A DNA stretch of 64,000 nt from Aquimonas sp044377145 (GCF_044377145.1 NZ_JBILJQ010000001.1:186001-250000), one strand, 5' to 3'; positions 8,919 through 17,733 are shown, counted from the stretch's first letter. Numbers and translations: made by a program. The notes: generated by a model not told the origin, from the sequence alone.

Positions 8919-10304
8919 CTACACCGGCAGCGCCTGCACCCCGCGCTTGCGCACGATCAGCAGGGCCAGCTCGAGCGATTGCTCATAGTTCAGGCGTGGA
9001 TCAACCGTAGAGCGATAGGCACGCTCGAGGTCGATATCTGTCAGGTCGCGCGCGCCGCCGGTGCACTCGGTGACGTTCTCGCCGGTCAGCTCAAGGTGCA
9101 CTCCGCCAAGCCGAGTGCCGGCTGCAGCATGCAGATCGAACGCCTGTTCCAGCTCACCGCGAACGTTCTCGAAGCGACGCGTCTTGAATCCATTGCTCGT
9201 GGATTCGGTATTGCCGTGCATCGGGTCAGCAACCCACAGTACCTTCCGACCCTCGCGGCGCACCGCATCCAAATGCTGCGGAAGTTCGGCGGCGATCTTG
9301 CCGGCGCCCATTCGGTGGATGAAGGTCAAACGCCCCGGCTCGTTGTCGGGATTCAAAGTGTCGACCAGACGCAGCAGCGCATCAGGCTTTACCCCCGGAC
9401 CCACCTTGACCGCGACCGGGTTACGGATGCCGCGCATGTACTCCGCGTGCGCACCGTCCAGAGCGGCGGTGCGCATGCCGATCCAGGGGTAGTGGGTCGA
9501 CAGGTTGAACCAACCCCAGTTGCGGGGCACCTCACGGGTCAGCCCCTCCTCGTAGTCGAGCAGCAGGGCTTCATGCGAGGTGTAGAAGTCGACGCGACGC
9601 ACACCCTGCGAGTGCTCGCCGGACAAGGTTTCCATGAATCGCACACCGTCACCGATGGCACGCACCATCCGGTGGTATTCCTCGGCCAGCGGCGAGTGGC
9701 TGACCCAACCCAGGTCCCAGTACTCCGGGTGGTGCAGATCGGCAAAGCCACCGTCGATCAGCGCACGTACGAAGTTCATGGTCAACGCCGAGCGCGAGTG
9801 CGCTTCAATCAGCCTGCGAGGATCAGGACGACGCGCCTCAGGCGTGAACGCGGGCGAGTTGATGATGTCGCCGCGGTAGCTGGGCAGCTCGACTCCATCC
9901 TTGACCTCGGTGTCGGCCGAGCGAGGCTTGGCGTACTGACCCGCAAAGCGACCGACGCGAATCACCGGCATGCGCAGACCGTAGACAAGCACCACACTCA
10001 TCTGCAGCAACACCTTCAGCCGGTTGGAGATCAGTCCGGATTCGCAGTCCGAAAAGCTCTCCGCGCAGTCGCCTCCTTGCAGCAGAAATCGCTGTCCATC
10101 TTGAGCCTCCGCCAGCTGCCGCTTAAGCGCGAGGATCTCCAGCGAGGTCACCAGTGGCGGCAGCCTGCGCAGGTCTGCCAGCGCATCGGCATGAGCCTGC
10201 GCATCCGGATAGCGCGGCTGCTGCAGGGCCGGACGCGCACGCCAGCTGGTAGGGCTCCAATCAAGCGGGAGGTTGACGGCTTCGAGGGGGCGCTCGTATG
10301 ACAT
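8919..10304 (-). CDS. Class II 3-deoxy-7-phosphoheptulonate (DAHP) synthase
   Basis: It condenses phosphoenolpyruvate and erythrose-4-phosphate, the first step of the shikimate pathway. The 461-aa length matches plant and Xanthomonas type II enzymes. Signatures are WRARPALQQPRYPD, FLLQGGDCAESF (metal Cys), MPVIRVGRFAGQYAKPRS, HRMGAGKI (metal His region), VLWVADPMHGNT and GGVHLELTGENVTECTGG. It is unrelated in sequence to AroF/G/H. The ATG at 10304 gives the family N-terminus MSYERPLEAVNLPLDWSPTS; a longer reading frame upstream only shadows dsbB. Confidence 0.97.
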   Translation of the reverse strand: MSYERPLEAVNLPLDWSPTSWRARPALQQPRYPDAQAHADALADLRRLPPLVTSLEILALKRQLAEAQDGQRFLLQGGDCAESFSDCESGLISNRLKVLLQMSVVLVYGLRMPVIRVGRFAGQYAKPRSADTEVKDGVELPSYRGDIINSPAFTPEARRPDPRRLIEAHSRSALTMNFVRALIDGGFADLHHPEYWDLGWVSHSPLAEEYHRMVRAIGDGVRFMETLSGEHSQGVRRVDFYTSHEALLLDYEEGLTREVPRNWGWFNLSTHYPWIGMRTAALDGAHAEYMRGIRNPVAVKVGPGVKPDALLRLVDTLNPDNEPGRLTFIHRMGAGKIAAELPQHLDAVRREGRKVLWVADPMHGNTESTSNGFKTRRFENVRGELEQAFDLHAAAGTRLGGVHLELTGENVTECTGGARDLTDIDLERAYRSTVDPRLNYEQSLELALLIVRKRGVQALPV

Positions 10305-10426
10305 AGGGAACTCCGGGGGCGTGCTGCAACGCATCAGGATCATGCCACAGGAGGTTTGGCGCGCGGCCGGCGCTTCGGACCAGATCCAAACAGTCACACC
10401 GCCATGGCGCGCCACTTCAACGGGAC

Positions 10427-10933
10427 TCAGCCGCGGCGACGCAGTCCGGCCCAGCCTGCGCCGATCCCCAGGGCGATGAAGAACAACAGCGTCCACACCG
10501 GCATCGACAGCCCAGCAAACGCCCAATCGACTTTGGCGCAATCGCCTGAACCCGTGAACACCTTGGAGACCACCTGCTGCAGTGGGAATGACTCCAGCAT
10601 GTAGCTGAGCTCCATGCCGCCGCAGGAGGGCACCTCGTCGGCAGGAAGATGCTGCATGCGGACATGCCATGCTGCGATTCCGGCACCTGCTGACGACCCG
10701 AGCATCACGAGTGCCGTGGCGAAGACCCGGGCCCAAGCGGGCCGCGGACCAACAACCGCCCCCAAAAGAAAGAACAGCCCCATGACGACGAACGCGATGC
10801 GCTGCAGGATGCAAAGAGGGCAAGGCAGCATCAGCATCCCGTGCTCCACGTAGAGAGCGAAACCAAGCAAGCCGGCGCAGACCAGGAATCCGGTGAAGAA
10901 CTGCGCCCGATAGCTCCACGAAAAAGGATTCAT
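10427..10933 (-). CDS. dsbB: Disulfide bond formation protein B
   Basis: DsbB is an inner-membrane quinone reductase that reoxidises DsbA. The 168-aa product has four membrane helices. The first redox pair is in LPCPLCILQR, and the second periplasmic pair is CGG...CAKVDW (near residues 106 and 133). The Arg after CxxC (quinone-interacting in E. coli) is present. The ATG at 10933 gives MNPFSWSYRAQFFTGFLVCA, a normal start. It is on the same strand as the DAHP synthase, 122 bp upstream of it, and about 70 bp beyond the rplQ terminator, so it is probably transcribed separately from the ribosomal operon. Confidence 0.96.
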   Translation of the reverse strand: MNPFSWSYRAQFFTGFLVCAGLLGFALYVEHGMLMLPCPLCILQRIAFVVMGLFFLLGAVVGPRPAWARVFATALVMLGSSAGAGIAAWHVRMQHLPADEVPSCGGMELSYMLESFPLQQVVSKVFTGSGDCAKVDWAFAGLSMPVWTLLFFIALGIGAGWAGLRRRG

Positions 10934-11000
10934 CACTCGGCCTCGATGTGGTGACAGGTGGCGCATTGACCCGCCGCGAGCGTCAGGGTTCAAGGCGCAG

Positions 11001-11033
11001 AAAACAAAAACCCCGGCCGAAGCCAGGGTTTCT
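11001..11033 (-). terminator. Rho-independent terminator of the rpoA-rplQ operon
   Basis: On the minus strand the sequence reads AACCCTGGC, loop TTCG, GCCGGGGTT, followed directly by TTTGTTTT. The stem has one mismatch, has a stable UUCG loop and is T-rich on its 3' side. It lies about 20 bp after the rplQ stop, as expected for the end of the long ribosomal block. Confidence 0.88.
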
Positions 11034-11054
11034 GAGAATACTTGCAGCAGCCGA

Positions 11055-11441
11055 CTACTCGGCAGCGGCTTCGACAACGCCGTCCGGACGATCAACCAGC
11101 TCGACGTAGGCCATCGGCGCGCTGTCGCCTGCACGGAAACCGCACTTCAGGATGCGCAAATAACCGCCGGGACGCTCGCGGTAGCGCGGGCCGATCTCGA
11201 CAAACAACTTGCCCACCGCGACCTTGTCGCGCAGGCGCGAGAATGCGAGGCGACGATTGGCGACGCTGTCGATCTTGCCCAGCGTGATGAGCGGCTCGGC
11301 GAACCGACGAAGTTCTTTCGCCTTGGGAAGCGTGGTGCGAATCAGCTCGTGCTTGAGCAACGAAGCGGACATGTTGCGGAACATTGCTTCGCGATGCGAG
11401 CTGTTCCGGTTGAGCTTGCGGCCCGATTTCTGGTGGCGCAT
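11055..11441 (-). CDS. rplQ: 50S ribosomal protein L17
   Basis: The 128-aa product starts MRHQKSGRKLNRNSSHREAM, the L17 signature. LRRFAEPLITLGK and the ending MAYVELVDRP follow. It is a large-subunit protein near the tunnel exit. As in most bacteria it is the last gene of the alpha operon, 151 bp downstream of rpoA. That gap contains a CGGACCT/AGGTCCG inverted repeat, so rplQ could have some independent control, but a strong terminator appears only after rplQ. Confidence 0.98.
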   Translation of the reverse strand: MRHQKSGRKLNRNSSHREAMFRNMSASLLKHELIRTTLPKAKELRRFAEPLITLGKIDSVANRRLAFSRLRDKVAVGKLFVEIGPRYRERPGGYLRILKCGFRAGDSAPMAYVELVDRPDGVVEAAAE

Positions 11442-11592
11442 TGGAAAGGTTCCTGATCAATAGTAGAGCTGTTGAATTTCGCTGTCGCCATCCAGGCGTT
11501 GCAACAATGGACTGCGGCTGGTCCGAAACGGCCATCCTTGGCCGCGGCTGCCGCGGACCTTCAGGTCCGTCAGCAAGTATGGAAAGCTTCGA

Positions 11593-12588
11593 TCAGCCGA
11601 GCATGCCCTGCTGAAGGCCGGCCGGGGGCCAGTTCTCCAGCTTCATGCCGAGCGACAGGCCACGCTGGGCCAGCACTTCCTTGATCTCGGTAAGAGACTT
11701 CTTGCCGAGATTCGGCGTTTTCAGCAACTCGACCTCGGTGCGCTGGATCAGATCACCGATGTAGTAGATGTTCTCGGCCTTGAGGCAATTCGCCGAACGC
11801 ACGGTCAGCTCAAGATCGTCGATCGGACGCAGCAGCACAGGATCAACACCGGTAGCAGTCTGCTTGGCCGCACCGCGATCACGCTGGGTGAAGTCGCCGA
11901 ACACCGACAGCTGATCGGTGAGGATGTCAGCGGCTGTCCGCACGGCTTCCTCAGCGTCGATGGTGCCGTTGGTTTCGATATCCAGAACCAGCTTGTCGAG
12001 GTTGGTCCGCTGCTCAACGCGCGCGCTCTCGACCGCAAACGCAACCCGGCGAACCGGCGAGAACGAGGCGTCCAGCATCAGTCGACCGATCGCCCTCGAC
12101 TCTTCGTCGGGACGACGACGGGAAGACGCCGGCTGGTAGCCAAGTCCGCGCTCGACCTTCAGACGCATGCTGAAAGCAACGTCCTTGGTCAGATGGCAGA
12201 TCACGTGCTCGGGATTGACGATCTCTACGTTGTGATCGGTGCGGATGTCACCGGCCAGAACAACGCCGGCGCCCTGCTTGCTGAGCGTGACCGTCGCCTG
12301 ATCGACGTTGTGCATGCGCAACGCAACATCCTTCAGGTTCAGCAGGATTTCCAGCACGTCTTCCTGGATGCCCTCAACCGTAGTGTATTCGTGCAGGACA
12401 CCGTCGATCTCAACCTCGGTCACGGCAAAGCCGGGGATCGAGGAGAGCAACACGCGACGCAGCGCATTGCCGAGAGTGTGGCCATAGCCACGCTCAAGCG
12501 GCTCAACGACAACCTTGGCGCGATTGTGCGAGATGCGTTCAATGCCGATGCCGCGCGGACGCAGCACCTGGGTGGCGGAAACGGACAT
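11593..12588 (-). CDS. rpoA: DNA-directed RNA polymerase alpha subunit
   Basis: The 331-aa product has the normal proteobacterial length. The N-terminal dimerisation domain contains FVEPLERGYGHTLGNALRRVL-type sequence and EIDGVLHEYTTVEGIQEDV. The C-terminal domain (about 245-331) carries LRPIDDLELTVRSANCLKAE, the helix-hairpin-helix TPNLGKKSLTEIKEVL and the 265-type determinants that contact UP elements and activators. It lies in the standard alpha operon rpsM-rpsK-rpsD-rpoA-rplQ, 18 bp after rpsD. Confidence 0.99.
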   Translation of the reverse strand: MSVSATQVLRPRGIGIERISHNRAKVVVEPLERGYGHTLGNALRRVLLSSIPGFAVTEVEIDGVLHEYTTVEGIQEDVLEILLNLKDVALRMHNVDQATVTLSKQGAGVVLAGDIRTDHNVEIVNPEHVICHLTKDVAFSMRLKVERGLGYQPASSRRRPDEESRAIGRLMLDASFSPVRRVAFAVESARVEQRTNLDKLVLDIETNGTIDAEEAVRTAADILTDQLSVFGDFTQRDRGAAKQTATGVDPVLLRPIDDLELTVRSANCLKAENIYYIGDLIQRTEVELLKTPNLGKKSLTEIKEVLAQRGLSLGMKLENWPPAGLQQGMLG

Positions 12589-12606
12589 TCGGCGATTCTC
12601 CGTGGA

Positions 12607-13233
12607 TTACTTCGAGTAGAGCTCGACGATCAGGTTCTCGTTGATATCCGAGGGCAGATCCGAACGCTCTGGCACGGCTTTGAACACACCGCTGAACTTT
12701 TTGCTGTCAACGTCGATCCAGTTCGGGACAAGGTCCATCTGCTGGGCGAGATTGGAGGCTTCCTGCACGCGCAGCTGACGCTGGGCGCGCTCGGTGAGCG
12801 CAATGGCGTCACCGGGCTTGACCTGGAACGAAGCCAGATTGACCGACTTGCCATTGACCAGCACACCGCAGTGACTGACCAGCTGACGGGCCTGCGGACG
12901 CGTCACCGCAAAACCCATGCGGTAGACCACGTTGTCCAGGCGCGACTCCAGGATCTGCAGCAGGTTCTCGCCGGTGTTGCCACGACGGGTCGAAGCCTTG
13001 CGGTAAACATTGCGGAACTGACGTTCAAGCAGGCCGTAAATGCGCTTGACCTTCTGCTTCTCGCGGAGCTGCACCGCGTAGTCAGACAGGCGACCCTTGC
13101 GGGCGGCGCCGTGCTGGCCAGGCTTCTGCTCCAGCTTGCACTTCGAATCCAGCGCACGCGCCGGGCTCTTAAGACTGAGATCTGCACCCTCGCGACGAGC
13201 GAGCTTGCAGGTGGGGCCGATGTAACGTGCCAT
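12607..13233 (-). CDS. rpsD: 30S ribosomal protein S4
   Basis: The 208-aa product begins MARYIGPTCKLARREGADLS. The S4 RNA-binding domain is visible as RLDNVVYRMGFAVTRPQARQ and SHCGVLVNGKSVNLAS. S4 is a primary binder of 16S rRNA and in E. coli represses the alpha operon by binding the rpsM leader. It lies between rpsK (25 bp upstream) and rpoA. Confidence 0.99.
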   Translation of the reverse strand: MARYIGPTCKLARREGADLSLKSPARALDSKCKLEQKPGQHGAARKGRLSDYAVQLREKQKVKRIYGLLERQFRNVYRKASTRRGNTGENLLQILESRLDNVVYRMGFAVTRPQARQLVSHCGVLVNGKSVNLASFQVKPGDAIALTERAQRQLRVQEASNLAQQMDLVPNWIDVDSKKFSGVFKAVPERSDLPSDINENLIVELYSK

Positions 13234-13258
13234 GATCTGTAACTCCTGGAGCCGTGCG

Positions 13259-13651
13259 TCAGACGCGGCGCTTTTTCGGCGGGCGACAGCCGTTATGCGG
13301 GATCGGCGTGACGTCGATGATGTTGGTGACCTTGTAGCCGACCGCGTTCAGCGAACGCACGGCGGACTCGCGACCCGGACCCGGGCCCTTGATGCGAACT
13401 TCAAGGGTCTTCAGGCCGTACTCCAGAGCCACTCGCCCCGCTTTCTCAGCAGCGACCTGTGCGGCGAACGGAGTGGACTTTCGCGAACCACGGAAACCAG
13501 CACCACCGGAGGTGGCCCAGCTCAGGGCGTTACCCTGGCGGTCAGTGATCGTGATGATCGTGTTGTTGAAGGACGCCTGGACATGGGCGATGCCGTCAGT
13601 AACGACGCGGCGGATCTTCTTCTTTCCCTTGGCGGGAGCCTGCTTGCTCAT
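13259..13651 (-). CDS. rpsK: 30S ribosomal protein S11
   Basis: The 130-aa product carries HVQASFNNTIITITDRQGN, the GFRGSRKSTPFAAQVAAE segment and the C-terminal IDVTPIPHNGCRPPKKRRV, all diagnostic of S11. It belongs to the small-subunit platform. It is in the alpha operon with 9 bp to rpsM. Confidence 0.99.
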   Translation of the reverse strand: MSKQAPAKGKKKIRRVVTDGIAHVQASFNNTIITITDRQGNALSWATSGGAGFRGSRKSTPFAAQVAAEKAGRVALEYGLKTLEVRIKGPGPGRESAVRSLNAVGYKVTNIIDVTPIPHNGCRPPKKRRV

Positions 13652-13660
13652 GACCGATCC

Positions 13661-14017
13661 TTACTTCTTCATCTGCTTGCGCGGACCCTTGCGGGTGCGG
13701 GCGTTGGTGCGGGTACGCTGACCGCGCATCGGCAGGCCACGGCGATGACGCAGACCGCGGTAGCAGCCCAGGTCCATCAGACGCTTGATGCTGATACCGA
13801 CTTCGCGGCGAAGATCACCTTCGACCACGAACTTGCCAACCTCCGAACGGAGGCGGTCAACTTCGGACTCGGAGAGATCCTTGATCTTGGTGCTCGGGGT
13901 GACCCCGGCAGTCGCACAGATCTTTTTCGACCGCGTACGGCCGATTCCAAAAATACTCTGAAGACCCACCCAGACATGCTTCTGGACGGGAAGGTTGACA
14001 CCTGCGATGCGCGCCAT
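13661..14017 (-). CDS. rpsM: 30S ribosomal protein S13
   Basis: The 118-aa product begins MARIAGVNLPVQKHVWVGLQ and contains SIFGIGRTRSKKIC and GCYRGLRHRRGLPMRGQRTR, followed by the basic tail. S13 sits in the head of the small subunit and contacts the P-site tRNA. The ATG at 14017 has a GGAG ribosome-binding site about 8 nt upstream. It opens the alpha operon after an unusually long 180-bp leader with several hairpins. Confidence 0.99.
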   Translation of the reverse strand: MARIAGVNLPVQKHVWVGLQSIFGIGRTRSKKICATAGVTPSTKIKDLSESEVDRLRSEVGKFVVEGDLRREVGISIKRLMDLGCYRGLRHRRGLPMRGQRTRTNARTRKGPRKQMKK

Positions 14018-14056
14018 GAGGCGATCTCCAACAAGGTATTGCGCGGTGAATCGGAA

Positions 14057-14085
14057 AGTATACGTTGGCTTCGAGGACAAATAAA
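14057..14085 (-). promoter_or_regulatory. Possible internal promoter for the alpha operon
   Basis: On the minus strand a TATACT hexamer (14062-14057) matches the -10 consensus in five of six positions. With a 17-bp spacer, the -35 position reads TTTATT, which is weak. The start would fall about 30-35 nt before rpsM. Only the -10 box is convincing. Confidence 0.3.
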
Positions 14086-14091
14086 GTCCCA

Positions 14092-14144
14092 GGGTGCCAA
14101 TACCACGGCACCCCTGAAACGGCACGGGGAGATGGTGCCCGTGC
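14092..14144 (-). promoter_or_regulatory. Alternative hairpins in the secY-rpsM leader
   Basis: Two perfect 7-bp inverted repeats are present: GCACGGG/CCCGTGC (14122-14128 with 14138-14144) and GGGTGCC/GGCACCC (14092-14098 with 14107-14113). A third GGTGCC at 14134-14139 can also pair with the GGCACC at 14107-14112, so the structures are mutually exclusive, as in attenuators. In E. coli, S4 binds a folded leader at this place. The sequence is seen; the regulatory role is inferred. Confidence 0.5.
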
Positions 14145-14197
14145 TCCGGCGTTGTCTACTCCTGCCTCAGGCTTCGAAGCCCCAAGCTGGCCGTCAA

Positions 14198-15553
14198 CTA
14201 CCCGCGCGAGAAGCCGGCGCGCGGGCCGCCCTTCAGATTGGCTTTCTTCAGCAGGCTATCGTACTGATGGGACATCAGGTGAGCCTGGATCTGGGCCATG
14301 AAATCCATGACGACAACAACCACGATCAGCAGCGATGTACCGCCGAAGAAGAACGGAACTGACCAGCCGAGGCGCAGGATCTCAGGCAGCAGGCAAACCG
14401 CCACCAAGTAGATTGAACCGGCGAGCGTCAGACGCGTCAACACTGCATCAACATAGTCCGCTGTTGCCTTACCCGGGCGGATGCCCGGAATCAGCGCCCC
14501 AGACTTCTTCAAGTTCTCGGCGGTCTCCTCAGAATTGAAGACCAACGCGGTGTAGAAGAAGGCGAAGCCCATGATCAGCGCGCCGTAGAGCACGAGATAC
14601 AGCGGCTCACCAGGAGACAGAGCCGCCGAGAGATCCACCAACCAGCCGATACCGCCCGCATCACCAAACCAAGTAGCAGCCGTGCCCGGGAACAGAATCA
14701 GGCTAGAGGCAAAGATCGCTGGAATCACGCCCGCCATGTTCAGCTTCAACGGCAGATGAGAACTCTGATTCATGTAGGCCTGACGGCCGCCCTGACGACG
14801 CGCATAGTTCACCGTGATCCGCCGCTGTCCGCGTTCGACAAACACCACGAAGGCAGTAACCGCAAGAACCAAGGCAAACAGGACGATCACAGTCAGCGGG
14901 TGCATGGAACCCTCGCTGACCTGAGTCAGTGTGGAGATAACAGCTCCCGGCAGCCCCGCAACGATACCGGCGAAAATGATCAAAGAGATACCGTTGCCGA
15001 TACCTCGCTCGGTCACCTGCTCACCCAACCACATCAGGAACAATGTGCCGGCGGTCAACGCGATCACAGCGGTAAACACGAACCCGGGACCGGGGTTAAA
15101 GACGACCGATCCGACCGAACTGCTTTGACCTTGTAGGGCCATCGCGATGCCGAAGGCTTGAAACACCGCCAACAGCACTGTTCCAATTCGGGTGTACTGA
15201 GTGATCTTGCGACGTCCGCTCTCGCCTTCCTTACGCAGCTGCTGGAGCGAGGGGAAGATCTGCGAAGACAGCTGCACGATGATCGACGCTGAGATGTAGG
15301 GCATCACGTTCAAAGCAAATACGCTCAGTCGCTCGAGCGCACCACCAGAAAACATGTTGAACATCTGTACCACGCCGCCCTGATCCTGCATCAGGGCGAC
15401 CATGGCGTCAGGATTGACGCCAGGGACTGGCACGAACGTGCCGAACCTGTAGATGATCAGCGCGCCGAGCACGAACAGCAGGCGCTGACGCAGTTCAGTC
15501 AGCCGCCCCAGAGCAGCCAGGGAACTTGCACCCGCGATGTTCGACTGGGCCAC
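14198..15553 (-). CDS. secY: Preprotein translocase subunit SecY
   Basis: The 451-aa product has ten membrane helices and forms the protein-conducting channel with SecE and SecG. Seen are RLLFVLGALIIYRFGTFVPV near the N-terminus, FNMFSGGALERLSVFALNVM (plug region), RQGGRQAYMNQSSHLPLKLN and LKKSGALIPGIRPGKAT. It ends the spc operon; its start lies 3 bp from the rplO stop. An rpmJ gene, which follows secY in E. coli, is not visible in the next 180 bp. Confidence 0.99.
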   Translation of the reverse strand: MAQSNIAGASSLAALGRLTELRQRLLFVLGALIIYRFGTFVPVPGVNPDAMVALMQDQGGVVQMFNMFSGGALERLSVFALNVMPYISASIIVQLSSQIFPSLQQLRKEGESGRRKITQYTRIGTVLLAVFQAFGIAMALQGQSSSVGSVVFNPGPGFVFTAVIALTAGTLFLMWLGEQVTERGIGNGISLIIFAGIVAGLPGAVISTLTQVSEGSMHPLTVIVLFALVLAVTAFVVFVERGQRRITVNYARRQGGRQAYMNQSSHLPLKLNMAGVIPAIFASSLILFPGTAATWFGDAGGIGWLVDLSAALSPGEPLYLVLYGALIMGFAFFYTALVFNSEETAENLKKSGALIPGIRPGKATADYVDAVLTRLTLAGSIYLVAVCLLPEILRLGWSVPFFFGGTSLLIVVVVVMDFMAQIQAHLMSHQYDSLLKKANLKGGPRAGFSRG

Positions 15554-15556
15554 GGT

Positions 15557-15991
15557 TTACTCCACCGATCCGCCGGCAGCCTCAATGGCTGCCTTGGCAC
15601 CAGCGGTGGCGGTGAGGCCACGCACTACGATCTTCCTGTCCAACTCGCCCTTCTTGACGATCTTGGCGGTGCGAGCGCGCGAGGACACCAGATTGGCGGC
15701 CTGCAGCGCGGGGAAATCGATCACGTCGCCGGCAATCAGAGCGAGCTGGTACAGGAACACCTGACCAACATCGTCCTTCATCTTTGATCGAAAGCCGACC
15801 TTCGGCAGGCGGCGCTGAAGCGGCATCTGACCGCCTTCAAAACCTGCCTTAACCTTACCCTTGCCGGCGCGCGCGAACTGCCCCTTATGACCGCGGCCGC
15901 AGGTCTTACCGAGGCCGGAGCCGATCCCGCGACCGACGCGAACGCGATCCTTGCGGGCGCCATCAGCGGGCGAAAGTGTATTGAGACGCAT
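15557..15991 (-). CDS. rplO: 50S ribosomal protein L15
   Basis: The 144-aa product starts MRLNTLSPADGARKDRVRVG and contains GRGIGSGLGKTCGRGHKGQF and FEGGQMPLQRRLPKVGF, the L15 signatures. An in-frame ATG four codons upstream exists, but the chosen start gives the family N-terminus. It is a 23S rRNA-binding protein in the spc operon, immediately before secY. Confidence 0.98.
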   Translation of the reverse strand: MRLNTLSPADGARKDRVRVGRGIGSGLGKTCGRGHKGQFARAGKGKVKAGFEGGQMPLQRRLPKVGFRSKMKDDVGQVFLYQLALIAGDVIDFPALQAANLVSSRARTAKIVKKGELDRKIVVRGLTATAGAKAAIEAAGGSVE

Positions 15992-16012
15992 GGTGTTCTC
16001 CAAGGTTTCCGC

Positions 16013-16201
16013 TTACTGCTCGACGCGGACCAGGTAATAGACAGTGTTGATGAGGCCGCGCACGCTCGGGGAATCCTTGAGCACGCGAACATCATTCAAC
16101 TTGCGCAGGCCAAGCGCCTTGACCGACAAGCGGTGACGCGCCTGCGTGCCACGCAGACCTTTGACCAAGCGGACCGTAACGGTCTTCACTTCATCAGCCA
16201 T
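16013..16201 (-). CDS. rpmD: 50S ribosomal protein L30
   Basis: The 62-aa product, MADEVKTVTVRLVKGLRGTQ onward, has the short bacterial L30 form with RHRLSVKALGLRKLNDVRV and ending YYLVRVEQ. The start codon overlaps the end of rpsE by 8 bp, which suggests coupling. It lies between rpsE and rplO as in the canonical spc operon. Confidence 0.97.
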   Translation of the reverse strand: MADEVKTVTVRLVKGLRGTQARHRLSVKALGLRKLNDVRVLKDSPSVRGLINTVYYLVRVEQ

Positions 16202-16700
16202 GGGTGATCTCCTCGACCTTCTTGCCGCGCTTGGCAGCGATCTTTGAAGGCGAATGCATCGCCTGCAGACCCTTGATGGTTGCGCGAACCAGGTTGATCG
16301 GGTTGCGCGATCCAACGGCCTTGGCGAGAATATTCTTCACCCCAGCAGCTTCGAGAACAGCGCGCATTGCCCCGCCCGCGATCACGCCCGTACCTTCCGA
16401 CGCAGGCTGCATGTAGACGCGGGCTGCACCGTGGTTGGCCTTGATCGGGTACCAGACGGTTCCCGAGTTCAGCTCGACGCTGACCATTGCCTTGCGTGCG
16501 TACTCCATCGACTTCTGGATCGCGACCGGCACTTCCCGCGCCTTGCCGTAACCGAAGCCGACACGGCCAGCGCCATCTCCCACCACAGTCAACGCGGTGA
16601 AGGTGAACTGCCTGCCGCCCTTGACGGTCTTGGAGACGCGATTGACAGCAACCAGCTTCTCCAGCATGCCGTCGCTGTTGTCGCGATCGTTCGTGCTCAT
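16194..16700 (-). CDS. rpsE: 30S ribosomal protein S5
   Basis: The 168-aa product contains LEKLVAVNRVSKTVKGGRQF, the S5 double-stranded RNA-binding domain, then GDGAGRVGFGYGKAREVPVA and the C-terminal GAMRAVLEAAGVKNILAKAV. S5 acts in decoding fidelity. It is in the spc operon 70 bp downstream of rplR. Confidence 0.99.
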   Translation of the reverse strand: MSTNDRDNSDGMLEKLVAVNRVSKTVKGGRQFTFTALTVVGDGAGRVGFGYGKAREVPVAIQKSMEYARKAMVSVELNSGTVWYPIKANHGAARVYMQPASEGTGVIAGGAMRAVLEAAGVKNILAKAVGSRNPINLVRATIKGLQAMHSPSKIAAKRGKKVEEITHG

Positions 16701-16770
16701 TGGTATCTCTCGATGATTACGGCACTAGGGCCGCTTGTTGTTGTGGTGCCACACCCCACCAAAGCGGGGA

Positions 16771-17124
16771 TCAGAACTTCAGGCCACCCTCACGCGCCGC
16801 ATCGGCCAAGGCCTTGATGCGACCGTGGTAGCGGAAGCCCGAGCGGTCAAAGGCGACCGCCTCGATACCTGCAGCCAAAGCACGCTTGGCAATCACCGAC
16901 CCAACGCGCGAAGCCGCGTCCTTGTTCTTCAGTCCTGTCAGGCCCTCGCGGACCTCCGACTCAAGTGTCGAGGCGAACGCCAACACCTTGGAACCATCGG
17001 CCGTGAAGAGCTGCGCGTAGATATGCTGGCCGGTGCGGGAAACAGACAAACGAGCAGCGCCGAGCTCGCGGATGTGCGAGCGCGTGGTCTTGGCGCGGCG
17101 GAGACGAGCAATTTTCTTTTCCAT
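16771..17124 (-). CDS. rplR: 50S ribosomal protein L18
   Basis: The 117-aa product shows RRAKTTRSHIRELGAARLSV, RTGQHIYAQLF and the C-terminal VAFDRSGFRYHGRIKALADA, all L18 signatures. It binds 5S rRNA with L5 and L25. It is in the spc operon, 69 bp after rplF. Confidence 0.98.
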   Translation of the reverse strand: MEKKIARLRRAKTTRSHIRELGAARLSVSRTGQHIYAQLFTADGSKVLAFASTLESEVREGLTGLKNKDAASRVGSVIAKRALAAGIEAVAFDRSGFRYHGRIKALADAAREGGLKF

Positions 17125-17193
17125 GGTTTTTTCCTTGAAGGCGGAAGGCGGAGGGCAGCGAGGCCAGAGGCCGTCGCTGCAAGCGGAACCGCG

Positions 17194-17721
17194 TTAGGCC
17201 TTCTTCGCTTCCTTCATCACGATCTTCTCGCCCGAATAACGCACACCCTTGCCCTTGTAAGGCTCCGGCGGGCGGAAGGCGCGAATCTTGGCTGCGACCT
17301 GACCTACGGCCTGCTTGTCAGCACCACGAATCAGGATCTCGGTCTGGGTCGGGGTCTCGATGGTGATCCCTTCCGGCGCACTGAACACGACCGGGTGGGA
17401 AAATCCAAGACTGAGATTGAGATCGCGACCAGCAACAGATGCGCGATAGCCGACGCCGACCAGCTCGAGCTTCCGCGAGTAGCCGTCGGAAACGCCGGTT
17501 GCCATATTGGCTAGGATCGCACGTACCGTGCCGGCCATGGCGATGAGATCGTCATTCGCCGGGGCGACGCGCAACTCACCGGACTCGACAACAACATCCA
17601 CACCTGCAGGCTTGATGAGCGACAGCGAGCCTTTCGGGCCCTTGACGAGGAAGCTGCTGGCATCCTGGGAAAATTCGACGCCCTTGGGCAACGGAATGGG
17701 CTTCTTGGCAACGCGAGACAT
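17194..17721 (-). CDS. rplF: 50S ribosomal protein L6
   Basis: The 175-aa product starts MSRVAKKPIPLPKGVEFSQD. It has two L6 repeats, with VGVGYRASVAGRDLNLSLGF and the C-terminal PEPYKGKGVRYSGEKIVMKE. It lies near the factor-binding site of the large subunit, and 12 bp downstream of rpsH. Confidence 0.99.
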   Translation of the reverse strand: MSRVAKKPIPLPKGVEFSQDASSFLVKGPKGSLSLIKPAGVDVVVESGELRVAPANDDLIAMAGTVRAILANMATGVSDGYSRKLELVGVGYRASVAGRDLNLSLGFSHPVVFSAPEGITIETPTQTEILIRGADKQAVGQVAAKIRAFRPPEPYKGKGVRYSGEKIVMKEAKKA

Positions 17722-17733
17722 TGGAAACTCCTA

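Noticed and set aside
8979..10301. 440-codon plus-strand frame
   Set aside because: It is antisense to the class II DAHP synthase, which is unambiguous.
14018..14197. rpmJ (L36) expected after secY
   Set aside because: No 37-41 codon frame with the CxxC/CH signature of L36 is found on the minus strand in this gap.
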